64,000 nucleotides of DNA from contig DABJ01000027.1 of the NCBI GenBank assembly GCA_002102825.1, positions 42,672-106,671 of the forward strand, written 5' to 3'. Both the position numbers and the translations under genes were made by a program. Position 1 is the stretch's first letter; each line of letters starts with the position of its first letter. The DNA is from Candidatus Gastranaerophilales bacterium HUM_12 (lineage in GTDB: Bacteria; Cyanobacteriota; Vampirovibrionia; Gastranaerophilales; Gastranaerophilaceae). Positions 34,137-42,735 of the stretch are shown piece by piece. The notes under the pieces were generated by a model that made no database searches, had not been told where the DNA came from, and saw nothing but the letters and a program-made list of their open reading frames with translations.

Positions 34137-35804
34137 TTAGATTTCGAATAAACTGTGAAGTCGTTCTTGAATGTCTTCTTCGTCAAGTTCTTCTGTTAAT
34201 CGGTTTAAGTCGATTGCCATCTGGTAATAGTTGGCGGCATCGTTTGTGAAGCCCATTTCTTGACTTGCTCGCCCTGCGTTAAAATATGCAAGAGTGTAGT
34301 TCGGATTTAGTGCAATTGCTTCTTCAAAGTATTCTAATGCTTCTTCTGCATCTGCAAGTCCGTCAAGGTATAGAATTCCTAAATTGTTCTGAGCATATTC
34401 GTTTTCCGGATTCAATTCTACGGCTTTATGGTAAGCAACAAGAGCTTCTTCAAGGTAATCCTTTTCCCAAAGAGCTATACCGACTTTTGAATATGCTCTA
34501 AAATCTTCAGGATTTAGTGTGATTGCATCACAGTATGAACGAATAGCTTTATCTAAATCATAATCTGCCATATATATATCACCTAGTGCGATATACAAGT
34601 CATAGTTTTTAGGGTCAAGAATAATTCCTGCTTGATATGTGGAGATTGCTGCTTCTGCGTTTCCTTTGTTCTCTGCAAAAATAGAGCCTAAAGCTTGGCA
34701 CACAATAGATGTCCACTCAGGATCCGGATTTATTGAAATCGCTTTTTGGTAATGTTCAATTGCATCGTCATAAAGTTCTGCTTTTGCATAAGCATATCCT
34801 AATGAATTGTTAAAGAACGGATTATCTGGTTCTTTTTCAACTGCAAGCTTGAATGCACTTACTGAATTCAATTTATCATTTTTAGACATGTATAAGTGTC
34901 CAAGTTCATAATAAATTTGAGCGGTATCAACATCAAATTCTAATAACTTTTCGTAGCAATCAATTGCTTCATTTGTATTTTCAGGGAAATAGGTTTGAAG
35001 AATTGTTGCAAGTTTCACTAATACTGCGCGATTTAGTGGATTTGCCTCCAAAACTTTTCTGTAGCAATCAACAGTTGTATCAATGTTTTTATTTTGAAGA
35101 GCAATATCACCAATTTTGTTGTAATAGTATTCAGTATTAGTCGTTTTTTCTATTGCGTCTTTGTAAACTTCTTCTGCTTTGTCAAACATCTTGAATTTTT
35201 CAAAAAATTTTCCAACAGTGTTGTAAGAAAAGATTGAAACATCATTCGACATGTTCTTGTAGAACATTTTCATTGTTGGTCTGTCCCATGCAAGCATGAT
35301 ACTTCCAGTTAAGAAATAGTACAAAAATCCTGCATAATCTTTTAAAGTTCCATTTTGAGAATTGATTTTTTGCAAAATAGATTGAGACAGAATCATTCTC
35401 GGACGGCCGGAATTCAACTTGTTCATGTCGATTGCAGATTTGAATTCTTTTTCTGCAGACTGAAAATCTTGAGCTAATTGCATGAAATAGCCTGTATAAA
35501 GGTGTGCATCTTTATTTCTTGGGGAAAGAGATATCGCAGTTTTGCATTGCTCAATTGCTGTATTTATGCTGATTTGTCCTTGTTCCCACATTAAAGTCGC
35601 CAAACGATAGTAAGTTTCAGGTATAGTCGGGTCATATTTAACCGCATCGACATAATGTTCGATTGCTTCTTGCAGGTCATAATTTCTTTGCCCGATTAGA
35701 TATTTTTCGTGAGCAATTCTTGCTTTTTCTAATGAGTTCTGCGCTCTTTCTTTATTTTCTAAACTGTCTGTGCCTATCATTGGCATTAAAACTTGTTCTG
35801 ACAT
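34137..35804 (-). CDS. Large TPR-repeat protein
   Basis: 555 residues made almost entirely of tetratricopeptide repeats, with repeats such as AIEHYQKAISINPDPEW, AISTYQAGIILDPKNYDLY, AIRSYCDAITLNPEDFRAY, ALVAYHKAVELNPENEYAQ and ALEYFEEAIALNPNYTLAY in the C-terminal half. No signal peptide or membrane segment. TPR arrays bind other proteins; the partner is unknown. It resembles the large TPR proteins common in cyanobacteria and relatives. Confidence 0.9.
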   Translation of the reverse strand: MSEQVLMPMIGTDSLENKERAQNSLEKARIAHEKYLIGQRNYDLQEAIEHYVDAVKYDPTIPETYYRLATLMWEQGQISINTAIEQCKTAISLSPRNKDAHLYTGYFMQLAQDFQSAEKEFKSAIDMNKLNSGRPRMILSQSILQKINSQNGTLKDYAGFLYYFLTGSIMLAWDRPTMKMFYKNMSNDVSIFSYNTVGKFFEKFKMFDKAEEVYKDAIEKTTNTEYYYNKIGDIALQNKNIDTTVDCYRKVLEANPLNRAVLVKLATILQTYFPENTNEAIDCYEKLLEFDVDTAQIYYELGHLYMSKNDKLNSVSAFKLAVEKEPDNPFFNNSLGYAYAKAELYDDAIEHYQKAISINPDPEWTSIVCQALGSIFAENKGNAEAAISTYQAGIILDPKNYDLYIALGDIYMADYDLDKAIRSYCDAITLNPEDFRAYSKVGIALWEKDYLEEALVAYHKAVELNPENEYAQNNLGILYLDGLADAEEALEYFEEAIALNPNYTLAYFNAGRASQEMGFTNDAANYYQMAIDLNRLTEELDEEDIQERLHSLFEI

Positions 35805-35923
35805 TTTGAAGCTCCAATATACTATATAGATTTACATGACATGTCGTGGGTAAATTTTATATCTTTAATACATGGAAGAATTTCTCATACATTTGTACTA
35901 GATGGTTGGAGTATTTTCTATAT

Positions 35924-35957
35924 TAAAAAATCCGACAAACATAATGCCTGTCGAATT
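35924..35957 (-). terminator. Terminator of the Bax-inhibitor-1-like gene
   Basis: CGACA (35933-35937) pairs with TGTCG (35949-35953), extended by outer A-T pairs, with a run of T on the minus strand (35930-35925). Confidence 0.6.
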
Positions 35958-35986
35958 TTGAGTTTCTTTAATAAATTTTTTTTAGA

Positions 35987-36733
35987 TTAATTATTTCTGC
36001 TTTGTATTTTTGCAAGTAGGTTAAGAATTTCAATATACAACCAAACGATTGTAACCATTAAAGCAAATCCGCCGTACCATTCAAAATATTTATCAACGTT
36101 GCCTGCAAATTTTTCAATGAAGTCGAAATCAACAATTAGATTGAAAGATGCAATTGCTACAACAACCACACTGAAACCAATTCCTAGTAATGAATTAGAG
36201 AATAATCCTGGGATTGAGATATGGAAGAATGACAAAATGAGTTGAAGCATGTAAATTCCAAAAACTGCTAGGGTAGAGTTAAATATAACCATTCTGAACT
36301 TATCAGTGCATTTAATTACTTTAGTTTTGTACAACAAGAACATGCCAAATAATGCAAAAACTGTCCCCATAGCTGCTTGAGAAGCGATTCCCGGGAAATA
36401 TTGGTTAAGCAAAGCAGAATAACTCCCTAAGAATAATCCCTCACACATTGCATATAGTGGAGTTGTTATTGCAAGCATTTTATTTTTTGGTGCAAAACAG
36501 ATTATTAAGCATAAAATTAAACCTCCGAAAGTTCCGACATTTCGAAGAATTGCAACTTTATCGGCAAAACCGGCAAGTTGTAAATACCAAGTGTACGCAA
36601 AAGTCAATGCTAAAAATAAACCAAGCATGCAGGTTTTTATAATTGTTCCATTGATTGTCATGACATGCTCAAGTTCAAGTCCGTTATCGAAAGTTGATTT
36701 AAAACTTCTTTCTCCTAAAACAGGATTAGCCAT
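35987..36733 (-). CDS. Bax inhibitor-1 / YccA family membrane protein
   Basis: 248 residues with about seven membrane helices. The N-terminal NPVLGERSFKS and the C-terminal DFDFIEKFAGNVDKYFEWYGGFALMVTIVWLYIE (partial motif FIEK...YFEWYG) are typical of the YbhL/YccA branch. Members act as pH-sensitive calcium leak channels or membrane protease modulators; the role in this organism is unknown. GGAG precedes the start. Single-gene unit. Confidence 0.88.
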   Translation of the reverse strand: MANPVLGERSFKSTFDNGLELEHVMTINGTIIKTCMLGLFLALTFAYTWYLQLAGFADKVAILRNVGTFGGLILCLIICFAPKNKMLAITTPLYAMCEGLFLGSYSALLNQYFPGIASQAAMGTVFALFGMFLLYKTKVIKCTDKFRMVIFNSTLAVFGIYMLQLILSFFHISIPGLFSNSLLGIGFSVVVVAIASFNLIVDFDFIEKFAGNVDKYFEWYGGFALMVTIVWLYIEILNLLAKIQSRNN

Positions 36734-36869
36734 ATTAAGCTCCTTTCTTATAAATATCCTCTAAATCACTCACATATTAGCATATAAAATAAAAATCTCA
36801 ATTGTTCTAAAAATTTTTTTGAAAAAGGACTTTACAATAATTTTTTTTTGTTATACACTAATTACATAA

Positions 36870-36941
36870 TCCTCAGTAGCTCAATGGCGGAGCATTCGAC
36901 TGTTAATCGAAGGGTTGCTGGTTCGAGTCCAGCCTGGGGAG
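36870..36941 (+). tRNA. tRNA-Asn (anticodon GTT)
   Basis: Acceptor TCCTCAG/CTGGGGA with one G-U pair, anticodon stem TTCGA/TCGAA around CTGTTAA (anticodon GTT), T arm GCTGG-TTCGAGT-CCAGC, discriminator G. CCA is not encoded, unlike in the tRNA-Asp of this window. A T run follows at once. Confidence 0.93.
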
Positions 36942-36955
36942 TTTTTTCTATATTT

Positions 36956-36985
36956 AGGGGTTGAATCAGGTTCAAGCCCTTTTTT
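36956..36985 (+). terminator. Terminator after tRNA-Asn
   Basis: AGGGGTTGAA (36956-36965) pairs with TTCAAGCCCT (36971-36980) with one mismatch, followed by T residues. The stretch from here to 37120 has no gene I can support; a short frame there lacks a ribosome site and runs into the repeat. Confidence 0.7.
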
Positions 36986-37120
36986 AATGCCTGTTTCTCT
37001 AACTGAAAAGATTAAATCTTCAAACAAACTCAATTTTTCAATGTGCTTGTACGGAGAACCCGGTGTATTTTTTGAGTCATTTCAATTCTGGCGGGTAGTT
37101 ATATTATTGGGGAAAGTTGC

Positions 37121-37140
37121 CTTTGTGTGCGAGTTTGAGG
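37121..37140 (+). repeat. 20-bp dispersed repeat, copy 2
   Basis: Exact second copy of CTTTGTGTGCGAGTTTGAGG (first copy 24921-24940). Its right half runs into the long repeat that starts at 37130. Confidence 0.7.
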
Positions 37141-37316
37141 CTAAAATGCAGATTATTAAAAGAAAAAAGGATAATTCCAAGGATAAGAAAAGGATAAATT
37201 GGATATTTTTTATATTACATTTCTTTAGACATGGGAAGAGGCAACAAACTCCAATAATACTAACAATTTCCCTAATTCCTTATGATTACATATTTATAAA
37301 ACTATCCTTCTACTTA
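37130..37316 (+). repeat. Long direct repeat, copy 1 (about 187 bp)
   Basis: Positions 37130-37316 align with 39530-39716 end to end in the same orientation with roughly 85-90% identity by eye, including an identical run covering AAAAGGATAATTCCAAGGAT and its flanks. No coding frame is conserved. The ends carry AAGGATA and TATCCTT, so the element may fold back. Confidence 0.85.
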
Positions 37317-37349
37317 TAATCAGTATAATTAATTTTACTAATCAAAACC

Positions 37350-39368
37350 CTACATTTCATTCAAATTTATTATAGAGGATTTTGGTTTTTCGACTTTTGG
37401 TTTTTCTATAGGATTAAATATTTCATATAAACACGAAGTAAAAGTTGTGTTTCCGTCAAATTTACATTCTTGAGTGATTGTATCAATATAAATTTTATCT
37501 TCGCCAGAAGAACCTATAATTTTCATTTCTTTATTTTCATTTGGATAGTTTTTAAGATTAAGCTTATTCATGTTTTGACCAACATATATAGGCATATCAG
37601 GATTACCAAGCTCTTTTGTAAAATTCTTAGCATACGCAAATATCAAATCTTTAATTTTATTATTAATACTTTCTTTTATATAATCTTTTTTGAGTTCAAT
37701 ATTATCTAACACCAATGCTGGTTTATTCTCAATTTCTGCAATATAACACATAGTATTACCAACAGGTTTATCATTAACTAAAACTTCCATTCCAGAAATC
37801 ATTTTATTTTTTATATAATTAGGTGCTATAGCTTGTCTCGTGCCTGTTCCTATTGCTGTGCAACAGGAAGCATCAATACCTAAAAATAATGAATGAGAAA
37901 CATTATTCATATCAACTTGTTGTACAGTTAATTGTATATTGTTAGTATTCGGATTTTTCTGTAATAAAAGCATTTTTTGTTTAAGTTTTAAAATCCAGCT
38001 TTCAAAAGTTTTTCTTGCCATAGTTGCGTCAGGATTTTTATCAGGACTTTTCCAAAAAGAATTCTTTTTCATAAATTCACTAATAATATCAATCAATTCA
38101 GGCAATTCTTTAGCTGATATCCGTTGGTTATCTTTACAAAGTTTTAAAGCTTGATTATTAATATCTGAATAAAGACTATATAATGAATTTTGAGTATTTA
38201 ATTTATAACCTTTTATGCTTATTTCTTCAAATAATTTTGCTTTCTTATCTATTGAAAGAATTCCCAATATAGGAGATGTCAAAATTTCTTCTAAATTATT
38301 TATTATATCATTTTGTTTATCTTCATCTGTTATATTTTTTTGTAATTTCGATTTTGGGTCAAATTTAGTCCATCTATTAAAATTTATCCCCGATTTTTCA
38401 AATTGAACTTTTGTCGCTTTATTTTGAGGAAGTTCTAGTAAAACCTCTCTCACAGTCTTATTTGGACTTTGGTTAAGAATTGTGAGCAACTGATTATAAG
38501 GAGATTTAAAATCTTCCTTTGAAGTAAACATTTTTGATAAGTACTTATTATTTCTAAAATCCACTTGTTTGCAAACATTACCGTTTGAGTCAGTCCTTAC
38601 AATATCATTCAATATATTTTGTAATTCATTAATATTGTTTTTTTTATTATATTTATTTAATACTGACTCTAAAATATCATAAGAATTCTGCATAATATAA
38701 AAAAACTTAGCTAATTCAATTTTATAAGGATAATCTGTAATTGATTCTTTTACTAAATTTTTATTTTTATCTGTTAAATTATTTATATCTTTAATTAAAT
38801 TGTCTTTATTATCAATTATATGAAACTGTTTTTTTAAGTTAGTGATTTGAGTTTGCCTGTTTTTATATTGCAAACTTTCTGTTGGATTTGTTAATTCCAA
38901 TAACTTTTGATACAAAGGGTGATTTGTACTTATATCGCCAATTGTATCTATATAACTTTCGACATTTTCAAACTTTTTGTCAAACGATGCGATAAAAGAT
39001 TTTTTCCCAAGAATTTTTACTGTATTTAATACTTTTTTAGGCTTTTTAAAAATTAACTGTTCTATTTCGTCATTAGTAACTTTATGCGAGAATGATGACA
39101 AAAAATCACGCCTATTAAACCCTGCAAGCCTGATATCCATAAGAGTTTTAGCCTGTTCGACTCTATTTAATTTATCTCTTATAAAATTAATTGTATATTT
39201 TTTAGGATATCCCAATTCCAAAATCTTAAGAAATCTGTCTGTAGTTAAATTTGTACTTCCTAAATTACTGCCAAAATATATATTTGATTTATTTTGACGA
39301 TAAATGTTAGATTTATTTCGAATATTATTATGGGGAGTATATCCATAATAAAGGGGTGAAATATTCAT
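37350..39368 (-). CDS. Large tagged protein of unknown function between direct repeats
   Basis: 672 residues, no signal peptide. The N-terminus has two tag-like sites: YYGYT near residue 8 and SNIYFGSNLG (F32-G-S). Residues about 60-470 are helical and very Lys/Asn-rich. The C-terminal domain (about 490-640) has HSLFLGIDASCCTAIGTGT, GMEVLVNDKPVGNTMCYIAEI, KPALVLDNIEL and MPIYVGQNMNKL, a compact alpha/beta pattern that looks enzymatic, with the conserved-looking Asp-Cys-Cys; I cannot assign it. It is bracketed by direct repeats of about 187 bp at 37130 and 39530. Base composition is more AT-rich than its neighbours. No clear ribosome site. Confidence 0.7.
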   Translation of the reverse strand: MNISPLYYGYTPHNNIRNKSNIYRQNKSNIYFGSNLGSTNLTTDRFLKILELGYPKKYTINFIRDKLNRVEQAKTLMDIRLAGFNRRDFLSSFSHKVTNDEIEQLIFKKPKKVLNTVKILGKKSFIASFDKKFENVESYIDTIGDISTNHPLYQKLLELTNPTESLQYKNRQTQITNLKKQFHIIDNKDNLIKDINNLTDKNKNLVKESITDYPYKIELAKFFYIMQNSYDILESVLNKYNKKNNINELQNILNDIVRTDSNGNVCKQVDFRNNKYLSKMFTSKEDFKSPYNQLLTILNQSPNKTVREVLLELPQNKATKVQFEKSGINFNRWTKFDPKSKLQKNITDEDKQNDIINNLEEILTSPILGILSIDKKAKLFEEISIKGYKLNTQNSLYSLYSDINNQALKLCKDNQRISAKELPELIDIISEFMKKNSFWKSPDKNPDATMARKTFESWILKLKQKMLLLQKNPNTNNIQLTVQQVDMNNVSHSLFLGIDASCCTAIGTGTRQAIAPNYIKNKMISGMEVLVNDKPVGNTMCYIAEIENKPALVLDNIELKKDYIKESINNKIKDLIFAYAKNFTKELGNPDMPIYVGQNMNKLNLKNYPNENKEMKIIGSSGEDKIYIDTITQECKFDGNTTFTSCLYEIFNPIEKPKVEKPKSSIINLNEM

Positions 39369-39529
39369 ATTAAAATTAAAACCGAAAAAAATAATTTTTG
39401 CTATTTTTTATTAAATGCGATTTATTTCTCCCTTTAAGAATTTTACAATTGTTGTGTGCCAAAAAATTTTTATTCAAAAATGTAATGGTTATTATCCATT
39501 TTTAACCTCTATAAACTTCAAAAAACAAT

Positions 39530-39716
39530 CGAGTTTGAGGCTGAAATGCAGAATATTAAAAGAAAAAAGGATAATTCCAAGGATAAGAAAAGGATAAATC
39601 GGATATTTTCTATATTACATTTTTTCAGACATGGAAGTGGCAACAATCCCCAATAATACTAACCTTTTCCCCAATAGCTTAACTTTACATATTTATAAAT
39701 CTATCCTTCTCTTTAT
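39530..39716 (+). repeat. Long direct repeat, copy 2
   Basis: Second copy of 37130-37316, starting with the shared CGAGTTTGAGG. It lies 160 bases upstream of the 672-residue gene. Confidence 0.85.
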
Positions 39717-40229
39717 ATGTACTGATTTTCTATTATTGTTTGGAATATCGGCTTTAGTTTTATATCAAAGTTTTTATCTTTATATGTGATTAGTACGTTT
39801 TAACATTTCTAACCAAAATAATTTTCCGGTAGTTTTCTTTAAAAAATGAACTTATTTGTCCTTGTTTAGGCCTAAAAACAAACTATTTCAAAAGAGAGCT
39901 ACGACAATTACTATTTGTTTTTAAAACAAAAATTTATGCCGAAGGGAAAACCAAGCTAACGAAGTTTAAAACGAACATTATGGCAAAATACAGGCATTAA
40001 TGTGGGAAATTACAATAAGCTTGAAATCTTAATCTAATTGAAATCTTTATCCTGTTACTATAACAAAATATTCGCTAAGAGGCCGCTGACGCGAGTTTGC
40101 AGGTATGTTCAAGTGTATTAGCATAACTTTTTTTACAATTAGAACTCTAATTCTCTTAAAACTCGCGTGAACAGTGACAAAAAAGATTTTTATAATAAAT
40201 ACTACACTAGAATCGGATATTTACATTGG
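39717..40229. other. Long gene-free stretch with inverted repeat
   Basis: No supportable gene in these 513 bases. They contain the diverged repeat at 40051-40115 and an inverted repeat: CGCGAGTTT (40091-40099) and AAACTCGCG (40159-40167), each within a longer partial match (GCTGACGCGAGTTT against AAACTCGCGTGAACAGTGAC). It may be the remnant of a mobile or structured element. Confidence 0.5.
40051..40115 (+). repeat. Diverged 65-bp repeat, copy A
   Basis: Aligns with 47361-47425: shared blocks CAAAATATTC, GCC[GA]CTGAC[GA]CGA[GA]TTTGCAGGT and TTCAGT-like end. Same orientation. The two copies bracket the succinate/4-hydroxybutyrate gene group and its regulators. Confidence 0.65.
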
Positions 40230-40904
40230 CTACTTCATAAAATATACCATGCAAGGGCGGCCGCCGGTATCGTAATTTATTTGTTCTATAACTTCACCGT
40301 TTTTTGTTAAATAGTGCATGTATTTTCGAACCGTAACTTTTGAAATATCCAAAAATGCTGCAATTTGTTCTGATGTATGTCCGCTATTTGTATCTTCTCT
40401 TAAGTATTTACGGATTTTGTCTAATGTCTTTTCTTGAATACCTTTTGGAAGTTCAAAATTATTATTCCCCAAATGTTCGCTATTCATAATTTCATCAATT
40501 TTTTTCTGATCCAGAACGCAAACATTATTTTTTTGAACTCTACACTCAACGAATTTGTCCAGTGCTTGTTGAAATCGTTCTTGTACAAAAGGTTTGACAA
40601 GGTAATCAATGACCCCAAAGTTTAAAACCGTATCAAGGGTCTTTTTATCATTTGATGCCGTAACCATAATTATATCAGTATTAATTTCTTCCGTTCTGAT
40701 TTTTTTTAGCAAAGATAAACCATCTAACACTGGCATATAAACATCAAGGATAGCCAAATCCACTTGATTTTCTGACAAATATTTGAACGCATCATTCCCG
40801 TTCCTGAAAGATTGAACAACATAAAAACGGGAATCTTGCTCAACATAATGAGTATTTATCATTGCAACCATAGGGTCATCTTCTACGATTAAAACCTTGT
40901 ACAT
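40230..40904 (-). CDS. CitB/DcuR-type response regulator
   Basis: 224 residues. Receiver domain with VLIVEDDPMV, phospho-acceptor D54 in AILDVYMP, TAS and the lysine in LVKPF. The C-terminal part (about 165-224) is an HTH: SEQIAAFLDISKVTVRKYMHYL then GRPCMVYF, as in DcuR/CitB regulators. It ends the operon kinase - hydrolase - regulator. Likely acts on the adjacent cat1/sucD promoters; that is inference from context. Confidence 0.9.
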   Translation of the reverse strand: MYKVLIVEDDPMVAMINTHYVEQDSRFYVVQSFRNGNDAFKYLSENQVDLAILDVYMPVLDGLSLLKKIRTEEINTDIIMVTASNDKKTLDTVLNFGVIDYLVKPFVQERFQQALDKFVECRVQKNNVCVLDQKKIDEIMNSEHLGNNNFELPKGIQEKTLDKIRKYLREDTNSGHTSEQIAAFLDISKVTVRKYMHYLTKNGEVIEQINYDTGGRPCMVYFMK

Positions 40905-40914
40905 TTATTACCTC

Positions 40915-41718
40915 TTATTCATAATATTTAGGTGCTAATTTCATTGTTTGGAAAAATTTCCAATCGTGAGCAGGAAAGACTTTTGCATCATATTTTTTAG
41001 CCAAACGTCTTACTTTTTCGATTGATTTTAAGAAACTTACACTATCATACATAAAACCGCTCATTTTTGCAGGTGGTCCAAAAATTTCTGATGTATAAAC
41101 ACAATCTTGAGGAAGAATTATAGTTTGTCCTTCAAGATGAACAACAAGCCCTAAGAGATTTGGAGTATGACCGGCAAGACAAACTACTTCAACCCCTTTT
41201 GCAAGTTCAAAATCTTCATCAACCAAATGATATTGTTTTACGGGTGCTTCCAAATCTCCTTTTATATAACCGCCATGAGTTTCTCTATCAGGGTTCATGT
41301 GAACTTTTGCAAGTCCATATTTGTAATCTTCCCCAGGAACATAAACATCAGCGTGAGGGAATAAATTGATATTTCCTGCGTGGTCTAAGTGCATATGAGA
41401 AAGTACAACGGTTTTAATATCTTCCGGTTTAACACCGCAAAGTTTAAGTTGATTTTCCAATCTTTCTTCTTCTTTTTGATAAAGCGGATAAACTTCTTGC
41501 ATAGTTTTGGGCCAATAACCGTTCATGGCTTCAGGGTTTGAACCTGTGTCATATAAAATATAACCATCATCTGTTTCAATTAAATAAGCCATTACAGGCA
41601 GTTTAATCCATTCATTTTGAACATGCGGATTAGTGCGTGTTCCAAGTGTTGCACATGCAACAACGGTATTTTTATCGGTTTCTAAATACCCTGTATTTAG
41701 TGCATAAAGTTTCATCAT
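40915..41718 (-). CDS. Metallo-beta-lactamase-fold hydrolase, lactonase-like
   Basis: 267 residues. Zinc motif SHMHLDHAGN (H108, H110, D112, H113), later CLAGHTPNLLG and FPAHDWKFF. Length and the N-terminal YLIETDDGYILYDTGSNP resemble N-acyl-homoserine-lactonase-type enzymes. Its start overlaps the stop of the sensor kinase gene (ATGA), and the regulator follows by ten bases, so it is made with a two-component pair. With 4-hydroxybutyrate enzymes next door, a lactone (such as gamma-butyrolactone) is a tempting substrate; this is inference. Confidence 0.85.
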   Translation of the reverse strand: MMKLYALNTGYLETDKNTVVACATLGTRTNPHVQNEWIKLPVMAYLIETDDGYILYDTGSNPEAMNGYWPKTMQEVYPLYQKEEERLENQLKLCGVKPEDIKTVVLSHMHLDHAGNINLFPHADVYVPGEDYKYGLAKVHMNPDRETHGGYIKGDLEAPVKQYHLVDEDFELAKGVEVVCLAGHTPNLLGLVVHLEGQTIILPQDCVYTSEIFGPPAKMSGFMYDSVSFLKSIEKVRRLAKKYDAKVFPAHDWKFFQTMKLAPKYYE

Positions 41719-42701
41719 TTCCCTTCTTTCTTAAATTTAACGGTGAATTTTGTTTCTATTTCCATTTCTGACGTAACTGAAATTTTACCGTTATAAGTCT
41801 CAATCAATGATTTAACAACAAAAAGTCCCGTTCCTCTAGAATTACTTTTTGTTGAAAATCCGTCTTTAAAAATTTTCTTCAAATTAGATTTTTTTATTCC
41901 GTTGCCATTATCGCTTACGACAATTTTTATTTCTTTTGGTGTTGATAAAATAGATACATATATTTTTTTGTTGGAAACATCTGTTGAATTTAGTGAATCC
42001 ATCGCATTTTCGATTAAATTTCCAAGCACTGTTATAAAAACATCTGACGGAATTCTTGTATCGTTTTCTTCCAGTGAACTTGATGAATCCAATGCAAAAT
42101 GGATGCCGAGTTCTGATGCTCTAGCAAATTTTCCAATCAAAAGAGCAGCAATAGATGGAATTTTAATTTGTTTAATAATGGTACTTATTATCTCTTTTTG
42201 TACCATACTGACATTCATAATGTATTCAACTGCTTCATCGTATTTTTTCATTTGGATTAAGCCCAAAATTACATGCAATTTATTCACAAAATCATGGTTA
42301 TTAGCTCTCATTGATTCGACAAGATGTTTAACCCCGGTCAAATTTTCTGCAAGTTGTACGACCTCAGTTCTGTTTCTAAAAATAGCAAATGCTCCAACGA
42401 TTTCACCATTATCATAAATTGGCATTCTATCAGAAATTACGTAATCATTTTTTAATGATTTCATCTGCACATTGAATTCTTTTTTGCCTGTCGTTAAGAG
42501 TTCACCTAATCTTGATGCAGGATAAATCTCATTCAAATCTTTTCCGATAGGTTCACTTTCTGTTATATGCAGCATTGGAATTGCTGATTTGTTTATAAAT
42601 ATAACTTTTTTGTTTTTATCAATCGCTAAGATGCCTTCCTCTAGTGCCATAAGGATATCTTCACGCAATTTAAACATTTCAAGTAATTTATTTTCATCCA
42701 T
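41715..42701 (-). CDS. Soluble PAS sensor histidine kinase, CitA/DcuS family
   Basis: 328 residues. PAS domain (about 12-110: ILAIDKNKKVIFINKSAIPML) followed by the SpoOB-like H box NNHDFVNKLHVILGLIQMKKY (H136) and an HATPase domain (GNLIENAMDSL, VSDNGNGIKKSNL, SRGTGLFVVKSLIETYNG). CitA/DcuS kinases normally have two membrane helices and a periplasmic sensor; here both are absent, so it senses in the cytoplasm. Partner regulator at 40230. Confidence 0.9.
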   Translation of the reverse strand: MDENKLLEMFKLREDILMALEEGILAIDKNKKVIFINKSAIPMLHITESEPIGKDLNEIYPASRLGELLTTGKKEFNVQMKSLKNDYVISDRMPIYDNGEIVGAFAIFRNRTEVVQLAENLTGVKHLVESMRANNHDFVNKLHVILGLIQMKKYDEAVEYIMNVSMVQKEIISTIIKQIKIPSIAALLIGKFARASELGIHFALDSSSSLEENDTRIPSDVFITVLGNLIENAMDSLNSTDVSNKKIYVSILSTPKEIKIVVSDNGNGIKKSNLKKIFKDGFSTKSNSRGTGLFVVKSLIETYNGKISVTSEMEIETKFTVKFKKEGK

Positions 42702-42735
42702 AATTTTATTTTACCTTGAAATTACAACTTTGCTA

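Noticed and set aside
36915..37319. A 134-residue plus-strand frame after tRNA-Asn
   Set aside because: It begins inside the tRNA, has no ribosome site, crosses a terminator and its second half is the 187-bp repeat, which keeps no coding frame in its other copy.
40083..40180. Integron attC site
   Set aside because: There is an inverted repeat, but the core RYYYAAC/GTTRRRY boxes are not present and no integron integrase is in the window.
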